DNA from: Dunaliella salina
Lineage: Eukaryota; Chlorophyta; Chlorophyceae; Chlamydomonadales; Dunaliellaceae
Direction of reading: 5' to 3'
Length of the DNA stretch: 15,092 nucleotides
NCBI GenBank assembly: GCA_002284615.2
Contig: MU069607.1
Span: 212,086 to 227,177, forward strand
Shown here piece after piece: positions 1 through 9,100 of the stretch. Position 1 is the first letter of the stretch. Each line of letters opens with the position of its first letter. The notes below the pieces were generated by a model. That model saw only the letters and a list, made by a program, of their open reading frames with translations, searched no databases and was not told the DNA's origin. Both the position numbers and the translations under genes were made by a program.

Positions 1-108
1 GTGCGCGCGCTTCTATGCAAGGGCTTCTGCAATATGGCTGCTTGTCTCAAGAAAGATCGCAGGGAGTCTCACTTGCTTCCTCATTACCTTTGTTCCCACC
101 CCAAACAG

Positions 109-194
109 CTTTCTTCACGCCAGAAAAGCTGCAGAATTTCAAAGATATGTATCGGACGCATATACACCGTGTACGACGCACCACTGCATGTGAG
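109..194 (+). CDS. Protease exon 1 in window: end of I9-like propeptide
   Basis: The acceptor CCCACCCCAAACAG ends at 108 after a T/C-rich tract; the donor is GAG|GTGAGC at 195. The frame fixed by exon 2 reads xFFTPEKLQNF followed by a basic stretch, resembling the 'GFAA.L..e.l..l' strand-helix part of inhibitor I9 propeptides. One nucleotide of the first codon comes from an upstream exon outside the window. Another frame is also open (with IYTVYDAPLH) but its phase does not fit exon 2. Confidence 0.7.
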
Positions 195-3100
195 GTGAGC
201 ATCGATGTTCCTTGCTACTTGCAAGGCTTGCAAGCAAGGTGAGTGCAAAAACTTGAAGCCCTTGTCCAAGGAGTCAAAATGGTGCACTTCCCCCCTGTCC
301 TTTTTGCTTCAAGTGTGTTCAGATTCTAGCGCACTGCCACTTGCAATTCTTCACCACTTTATGCCCAGGCCATTGATGTGAGGCATGTGTGGCATGGTAA
401 CAAAACTAACAGTAGTGCCTCAATAAGATCCATACGTGTAATAAGCATTGCCTCTTTGTGTGTCATTTGTCAAGCATGGGGAGTCGCTGCAATTGGAAAA
501 CAGCTTGAGCGGCCAGCAGCCAGCATCAGCTGAGGGCAGGAAGCTGCCAGAACAATTAAATCCTGAATGGTGAGCAAAATAAAGCGACTTCCATTGGTTT
601 CCCACTTGACATGCTCTTCCAAAAACCTGTGCATGCAATCACCTTCCTAGCTATCATTTCCCCCATGATTTGCTCTTTCAAACATGCGTGCTGGCCAGAA
701 TTCCTTCTGTGTAAGCAAGCTCCAACGTGACCTTTACACCTTCTGCATGTGTGTTCTGTTTTGTGAGACTAATATCCTCAATTTTCTGTGTGTGCCCAAT
801 GTAAGTCCACATCAATCTAGAAAAAGCAAACAGAGATTCGTTTGTTTATAGCAACAGTTGTCAGCTGGTGGAGTGCTGATCGTTGCTGGGTTAGCAGTGC
901 TATCATTAAGACGGAGGATCACTAACAGCCCATAGTAGTGCGGGCACCATAAGGCCTCACAAACAAAAAAATGGTCTCCTGCTTATTTTGACAGGGGCCT
1001 CGATCGCATTGATCAATTGCGGATGCCTTTGGATCAGGTCTACCACTACAACAACAATGGTGGGTAGACCTGGCGGCACAGTCTCAAGGACAAGTAAAAG
1101 CCTGTGAACAATTACTCCGTTTACAGAAGCACTGGTTGCCCACCTAGTCTTGGAGGTACCTCTTGTTCCTATCAGCTTTATGTTCCCTCCCTTTTCTGGA
1201 ACATGCCCTCTTTAAGGCCAGTGGATGATATCAATTTTCCATACAGGCCTTGTCCAGCCCATCCACTTCATTCTGCATCCCGATTTCTGGCATGAGCACC
1301 TTTATTTGCTGGTTGGGGTAATTATTTGAAGGCATGAGGCAAATCGGAAATTTTGTCACCATATTGTGCGCTTGTGCTTTTGTGCCACAGGGACGGGTGT
1401 CCATGTCTATGTATTAGACACTGGCATTATGTCGAGCCACCAACAGTTTGAGCAACTGGATGAGGCGGGCCTTCCAACAGGCAAAAGCCGTGTTGATCCC
1501 GTCGAAGGTAAGGGCAACAGAAGCATGCTTCAACTGCAGTCTGCCGATCCAAGCTGGATGTCAAGTTGGGTATGAAAAATCATTTCAAATGTCCAGCCTT
1601 GTGGTGGAGGGGGCACACGGCTCTTTTTTGAGCCTATGTGTCTCCTCTTCCTTAATTGTCGTAAGGAGAATTTCTCTGCTTGCGTAGTTTTTTCTTTTTT
1701 TCTTCTTCTTTTTGTTCAAAACACAGGCTGCTGTGGTGACTAAGCCTCGCTGCTTACACGTTCACCTGCAGTTGCAGTAAGGCAAGACATGCAAAGCATC
1801 GGCTGTGACAGTAGTTGTTGGCGGTGGCTCAGTGATTTGGGTGTGTAAACAGGGTGTAACTTCTGAACAAAGGCCACATTGTCCAGACCCTAGCAAAATC
1901 ATTTATCTTTGGAATCAAAGACTGTTTGGGAGTGCTTGGCATTTTAGTCCGTGGAACGCCCAGATGCATTTCTCTTCAACGTGGCGCTTGTTTCCAAACT
2001 CTGTCAAACGAAATAAAACCTGCGCAGCATTTCATCCAGAACTTTTTTGTGTAAGATGTCAGGTGTGAAGAATTCTTCTATACTTCTGGACATGCTCTTC
2101 CTCGGATTTTCTCAAACAAAATCAATTCTAACACTACAGTTCCATAAAATGCCATGTCACTATGCATTGATGGACACCAAAACCAAAGGTTCTTAGACCA
2201 TCCCCGCTCAAATCACCCCAAAAAAGGCCTACATCTCCATTTTCTGCTCAAAGATATGTAATTGTAACCTCCATATATTCTGCTCATATCCTGCATACTC
2301 ATTTTTTGGGGTAAAGGTGTTCAGAAAGTGAATCTGTTGATACTTTATTATAGAGAAGAAATGGCAGAATCCTGTATTTCATCCACCACTATGTCTTCAA
2401 ACTCCGTTTTTTTTGCATGTTATTTTTTTACTGTCAGTTGGAATTCACTAAAAAATCATCCAAGTTGGTTCAGTGAGTGGTCCAGAATAAAATGTGGTGG
2501 CCGAAAGCAGGGTTCAAGCCATGGCTAATAATAAGGCATGTGCACTTATTTGGTCTAGTCAAGCTGTGGCACAGCATTTTATTAGAGGGTCAGCTGGCCT
2601 ATTTGCTGGACATGCTCCTTTTTCATGTTTTTCATCTCAAATTTTATCATCCCAGCCATCGTTGGCCCCAAGGCGGATCACAGCTCCACCCTTGGAACCG
2701 TCAAATCTACCTTTTTGTAGAAAATAAATGTAAGAGAAAAGGAAAACCACATAGGCAGAGGCAATTCTTCCTACATGAATTAAGGAAACAGAGACACAAC
2801 AGCTCGAAGGGCCGTGAGTCTCCCACCACCAGAAGATGGGGCGGAAGTCAATGTGAATTTGGCGGGGTTCTGCAGCACGCTGCTCCCAGTCACCCGTTCA
2901 TCATGAGTACCTTTGTTTTTGACACTTTTTCTGGTTGTGATGAGCTTGAGTGCGAATTGTGCAAAATGGGCATGCAGCTTTCTTACAAGCCTGGCAGATC
3001 TTTGTGGGTCAATCCCAACTTTTCTGAACTGGTCAAGGGTATGGGCAGTGTATGTCGATGGTCCTTCCCACGCCAGGAAGATTGTAACAAGAGTGATCTC

Positions 3101-6100
3101 TGCACCTTGCAGTCGTTTGCTGAGGTCTCTGTTTTATTGCTGGATTTTCACTCAGGTCAACAGCAAAAGTGTGTACCTCAGACACCACTGGGTCTTTTCA
3201 TCCTATTCCTTTTGAAATAGTACCCTCTTGCTCGAGGGTAGGACAGGAAAAGGCCACGCAGTCCAAGCCAAGCTGCGTGCATCCAGGAAACTTCACCTGT
3301 TCTGAAAAGCAGGGTCCCACCACAAAGACAAAGAGGAACAGCTGGAACAGAAATCTACTGCAGCAAGTTTGCCACCACCACGAGGCCTGCAACACGCCTG
3401 CAAGGCAGGCACTGTCCAGCAAGCTCAAGACCCTCACCCGAGTCTCAAGCTAGCTGCACTCCAATGTCCCAACAAGGTTCCGTCTGTTGTTCCAAGGAGG
3501 CCAAATTATTGAAATCTTTCTGAAATCTCTCTAATGTGGTGGGTGGTCAGAAATAGAGCTTTGGTGATGAAAATTTGGGTCAGCGCCCCTGCTAAGAAGG
3601 CATGCATCTGCAAGTGACGTTTTTGAAACCTCAGAGCTGTGAGGAGCGTGTCTGACTGAGGAACCCAAGCTGTAAAGCTGCCAATTACACGCACATATGC
3701 AGGGAGCATGCAAAAACAGACAATTTCAGGCCTCAGTTCGCCCCCTCTGACATTTTGCAACTTAGCTTGCCTGGCCCTATTTTGAGTGCACCTTTGCTGG
3801 GAGCATTAAAACAGCACGATCTAATTTTTGGGAAGAGCTGCCCACTACTGGTGAAATGCTGCAGAGATGCATGCCTCATGCCCACTTGTTTTTTTTTTTT
3901 TTACGCTCAAAAGCTGTCCAGCTAAGGAATTGTTTAGGGAATCCCCACCGAGGCAGCGAATGCCCTTCTTGTCACTCTTTCACAAAGGAACCACGTGACA
4001 TGGCTTTTGCTACTCACTCCTGGTATTTTTCCTTTCCTTCATGAAATTCTTTTTTATGATCAGGCTAGCAGTCAGTCGTTTTGACTGGAGGCCTTGTGAC
4101 TTCGTAACCTTGTAACCTACTCACTCCTGGTGTTGCAAGGGTTCACTGCATATGATGATGGTCGTAATTGGGAGGATTGCAATGGCCATGGAACCCATGT
4201 GGCAGCTGTCCTTGGAGGTGCGTGTGGTCCTCCCTACCCTTAAATGTGGGATGCATGGTGCCCATTCTAAGCTCACGTTCATTCATGCATAGTGTTTCTG
4301 GGCCGCGTATGCTTGCATCTGCTATGGTGGACTTCAGCACACGACGTGAGAAGAAGCCTGCAATTGCTTTCATGGCCTGAAGCATTCCCCCCTCTTGTGT
4401 GTTACCTCTGCCTGCACAGTACCTGCACCATATTTTTATGTTCCTTGTTTTGCTTTGCATGAGCTTTCGAACACTCTTTATGCCACATCCTGGACACTCC
4501 TTTGTATTTGCAACACAGATTGTTTTCATGTTTGAGCTCGTGCGAGGTGTTATTGGACGGATTTGTGGCAAATGCGTACAGAATGCTCGATCCGCCAAAG
4601 CCATGCTCATGACATGGCTTGCCAAAAGCCCATGACACAACTCAGTGCTCTGCAACGCTGCTCAAGCAGGAAGGGACTATGGCGTTGCCAAGAACGTAAC
4701 TCTGCATTCTGTGAGGGTGCTGGATTGCAAAAAAGGAGGAGTGTCGGACTTCATAGTTGCGGTGCGCAAGCCTTGCTGCATTGTGTAGTGCAATGCCTCC
4801 CCATCAATGCAGTTGTTCTTCATCAAAGTTTATTTTTTGTTGCATCAGAGCGCTGTGTGAAGTGGAAAAGGTGGGCAGCTTCCCACACAGCTAAATCTGC
4901 TCCTTCTCTTCTGTTTTTCTCAATCCAAGCATGCCAACCATGGCTTTGATAACAAGAGCAACCATTCAGGAAGCTATCAATATGGATGATGGAATTTCAA
5001 TGATCCCGTATCACCTTCCTTGCCACAGGTCACTCCAGAATTGCGTACTAATCCACCCTGGAAACATTTGTCACCATCAAAATAATAATTTGTAACCTCC
5101 ATGAACTTTGCTTATATCCTACATATTCAGATGTAGCAAAGGTGGTCAAGAGTCATCCTTTTGGCACCCCTTGTGTTGGGTTATCTCTTATGGAAATTCT
5201 GAAATTTTGTTGCCCTCCAACCACCAAATCTTAATACTTTATTTTCTCGCAATGATATTCGTGTGCAACCTAGACTCCAATCACTTAATCATTCTGAATT
5301 TGACTTAGGAGATGTCCCAGGATGAAGGTTTGGTTGTCAAGAGGTAGGGTTTGTGCCATGGCTGATTAGGGTGTGCACATCGGCTATTCTCAAACTGAAA
5401 TGCTAACAAAAGCCTTTTCTTTCACGGTTCAGTCACTAAAGGAGCCTAATGCAGAAATTAGCCAGTTGTGGTGCATCTAAGCTGGTAGCATGCAGGGAAA
5501 CATATGTCTTGGGGCCTCAGGTAACCCCCTCTGCAATTCTGAACTGACAAACAAATGAGTTCATCACTCTGCAACTTTTGCCAATGCATTCTCTTGACAA
5601 GGGTATCAAAAAGCCACAAAATTTGGTGCATGGACATGGCTGTCTTTTTTTGGCTAATGATTCAATAGGAAGGAATGGCCAAGACTGATGGTTGAGGCAA
5701 GGTTGTTCAAGAAAAATCTTAAAGAAAATCTTAAAGAAAATCTCAAGAAAAAAACTTGGGTCCCTGTTGCTTCCGCATTCATTCTGCAGGGTCTAGACTG
5801 GGTGGCTGCAAACGCTAGGTATCCCGCTGTAGTACATATGTCAAGTGAGTGATGTCAAGTAAGTGATGTCAAGTAAGTGATGTCAAGTAAGTGATGTCAA
5901 GTAAGTGATGTCAAGTAAGTGATGTCAAGTAAGTGATGTCAAGTAAGTGATGCAAGCCCTAGATCATTGCCTGTCAACCACTTCCACCTCACCTCTGACA
6001 TTTGCGATGACCTCAAACTTATGCACACACAGTCGAGGGCCCTGAGGATGCTGACATCAATGATGCGGTCGAGAGTCTCACAAAAGATTTTGGCACTCCT

Positions 6101-9100
6101 GTCATTGTGTCAGCAGGTAATAAACGCAGGTAGGTCAACATGCATGCAAGTACGACTGCATTTGCTCTTGCCAAGAGTCCACTTTAACGTTTGCACCAAA
6201 TGTTGTGCCACACTGCATTGCTCCAGGCATTGCTCTCAGAAACACAAAATGAAGCATCAGTACTTACTCGATCAAGGAGCTTATTCCGCCACCCTTTGCC
6301 ACCTTGCATCATGCGCAGGGATGCCTGCAGAGCTTCTCCTGGCTCTTCTCCTTCAGTGATCACGGTCGCCGCCATGGATGAAGACCAGCAGCCTTGGGTG
6401 TTCTCCAATTGGTAGGCCTACTTCAACCATTTTAAGGCCCACTTTAGAGTTTATTGTACGTCTTAAGCTTGACACCAGTGTTTGTCCACTAAGCTTGATG
6501 CTTCAGTGTTGAATCCGCAGTGCTGTGCGGGGACTTAGGGGATGCTCCAAGGTTGAATCCGCAGTGCTGTGCGGGAGCTAGGGTATCAGGGCTTTGCTCT
6601 TAGGAGCAATCACAATTTTTTCTTGATGTTGACATTTTGCAGAGTCAAATAGATATGTGAATGGCAGAAGTCAAAGAGTGATCAGGGAAAGATTGTGAGT
6701 GACCCTGCCATGTCCAAACGCCTTATCAGTGCACAGGGGGGCAGAGTGGCGTGGGTATACGCAGATCTCAGATGCTAATTAGTGCATATATGTACAATAA
6801 ACTACTGCAATCATGAACTCTCTCACTTCTCCATTACACCTGGGTGCTGAAAACTTGTGCAGGGGTCCATGCATAGACATACATGCACCAGGCGCTCGTA
6901 TTGTCTCCGCATGGGACTCCTCTCCCACAGCAACAAAGCGCGAGTCAGGAACAAGCATGGCTGCACCCTTCGTGTCTGGAGTTGTTGCACTATACCTGTT
7001 TGACCACCCGGTGAGAAAACAGTGCACACTCTTAGGAAGTGCGTAAGGTGTTTTGGTGCCTTCTTCATACCTTGATAATTACGTTTTTATATGTCAAAAA
7101 GAAGCATCCATGTCTGTTGTTCAAGGCATACATAAGGTGTACGTACAGTATACTGGCGCATTTATGATACCTTGGTATTAACCTTTGTGGGTGTCAAGAA
7201 GAAGCGAACATGTCTGTTATGCTCAGTTGTCGCAAGTGCTCTGTTGACAAATGCACCTGGTGCTCTGGTGCAGGGTGCCTCTGTTGACGAGATCACTGAT
7301 AAGGTGCTGGCGGCAGCAGACACAGCAAAAGTCAAGACACTGAAAAGCCTGTGGAGCACAGCCTGGGGCAGACTGCAGACGGAGGATTCAACGACCCGCC
7401 TGCTCAACTCTGCACTGGCACCCCAGGTGTAGCTTGAGGGTTTGGGGTAGGGGTTTAGAGTTCAGGGTAGGGTTCAGGGTTTAGGAATCAGGCACCCCAG
7501 GTGTGTTGTGCTCTGAAAGAGAGGAAGAACCACTTCATTCATTAATGAATGTTTGCAGCACAGCAAAGGGAAAGGCTGTCAGTCTGTCTGGAGAACATGG
7601 GGCTGCTGTTGGGATTCACTGTGTTTGGATGCTTGAGAGAGGCAAGGCTAATGTCAACCGTGAAGCAAGAAAAAAATCACAAAAAAGTGTATGCAGGCCA
7701 TACGCATCATTTCAGCTGTGTTCTCTCCTTGCTACATCCTTCAGATGCACGTCTTGCCAAGTATCTTGACCATCGACCACAGCCAACAGAGATTCCTGAT
7801 CAAGCTCAGCTTGGCGCGTGTTCCAACAAGCCCTGTGTTTGCAGACGTTGAGGTCCCTCATGGCTGGGATGGGGCTCCCCTTTTGACTCTTAGCTCAAAC
7901 AGCTGCGAATTTTTGCCGCCTCCTTCATTGAATCACTCAGCCCCGGCTTCCTCTAGCCCTCCTGGTATCCTTCCACCACCCTCCCTTGTAGATTCAGGTA
8001 AACCACAGCTGGTTTGCAAAGTTCATTCTCCTGGCAGCTGAGTGTGCAATGAAGCAACTTGAGCCTTCTTCCCTTCGGATCGTGTGTGCTGGAACAGGCA
8101 GCCATTATATATGATGCACAAGATGAGGACCTCCGTGACTTCTGCATGTGTGCCTCAAGCAGGGGGTCGCCCAGGAGCTGGAGGAGGAAATGTTTCCCAC
8201 TGGAGGATTGCTGAAATTGAGGCCATCACAACAGCAGTCTCGAATGGTAGTTACTACTTGCACCTGCAGCTCAGGTGTGTCCAAAAGAGCCAGGAAGGGG
8301 GGGGGGGAAGTCCAGCAAGCTTACTCTGCCAGACATGTTCCCTCCTGTGCGATTTTCTCATATTTCTGTCTCTAACCAATTACGCAAAAAAAACTATTCT
8401 GCACAAACCCTCCAGCAAAAGGCAAAAAAACAGTGGTCCAGGTTGCTTCTGTGACCACATTTCACCCCCTTGAATCCCACAGCTCCCCCAACATAGGACC
8501 ATGTGTCAATAAACTTCGTCATTTCATTTGTGAGAACCTCATATACCATGCTGTCATCCTGCACTCCAAAATAAAAGTGATTTCAAAAGTTGACATTTTT
8601 GGCGCACTGTGTACCGGCCAAATTGAAGGTCATCCTGCTTGATTTCTTTTGCATTGATGTTTCTTGGTGCAATGACTCCAGATCACCACAGACCACCAAG
8701 CTTTGTGCAGCAGGTGATCAAGAGTGAAGATCTGTTGGTATGAAGTGGAGCTCACCCAAGGCCGGATTTTGCATATGCTCTGGAACGTGCAGGTTTTCAT
8801 GTTTAGTGCTGTTGGAAGGCTTGACTGCTTCAGGGCACTTATGCAGTGAGGAACCAAAGAAGTGGCTCCTGGTTTGGGCCATTACTTTTTTTTCAATGGC
8901 ACAGCCTTCCATTTGTGCTTTCCCTGTGCTGTCTGCAGGAGCAAGGATCCTTTTTTTGATGGTGAATTGCACAGCATTAGAGTGAGTGACAGCGGTTCTC
9001 AGTGGACGGCACTTTCGTGCGTCAACCATGCTATTTGAAACTGAGCGCCGAGCACAACAGAAGCAAAGAAAAGAAGAAAGATAGTGTTTGGCAGAAATTC

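Larger units (their letters stand above)
1508..4139 (+). other. Intron 4, 2.6 kb, repeat-filled
   Basis: It lies between the Asp and His exons. It holds a plus-strand retroelement 3' tail (about 1598-1715), a repeat B copy (about 2080-2560), and a second repeat B copy split by a minus-strand retroelement 3' end (about 2725-3160). There is also a small hairpin at 3221-3240, a run of 14 T at 3889-3902 and a 14-bp direct repeat next to the acceptor. Its length is explained by these insertions. Confidence 0.8.
4762..5789 (+). other. Intron 6, contains a repeat B copy
   Basis: GT-AG intron between exons 6 and 7. Most of it (about 4900-5570) is a repeat B copy. Nearer the acceptor is a 12-bp A-rich tandem repeat (5713-5747). 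Confidence 0.8.

Noticed and set aside
109..194. Alternative frame of exon 1 reading IYTVYDAPLH
   Set aside because: It resembles an I9 strand slightly, but its phase at 194 does not match exon 2; the FFTPEKLQNF frame does.
2477..3220. Longest ORF in the window, 247 codons, plus strand
   Set aside because: It runs antisense through the minus-strand retroelement fragment and across repeat B; its translation resembles nothing and it lies in intron 4.
3221..3240. TACCCTC/GAGGGTA hairpin as a terminator or regulatory site
   Set aside because: A 7-bp stem in intronic repeat DNA is expected by chance and has no supporting context.
4143..4655. 170-codon minus-strand ORF
   Set aside because: It is antisense to exon 5, whose plus-strand reading contains the catalytic His block, and the rest lies in intron 5. 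No independent support.
5840..5951. CRISPR-like array
   Set aside because: Units are directly adjacent with no spacers, in a eukaryotic intron; it is a minisatellite of a splice donor.
6117..6118. GT at 6117 as the exon 8 donor
   Set aside because: It would cut the SAGN oxyanion motif and breaks the phase with exon 9. The donor at 6130 restores SAGNKRRDAC.
7435..7490. True telomere
   Set aside because: Short, degenerate, and inside an intron with coding exons on both sides.
8672..8740. Open stretch MTPDHHRPPSFVQQ... as an exon
   Set aside because: It has good acceptor and donor dinucleotides but leaves in phase 0, while exon 16 needs phase 2.
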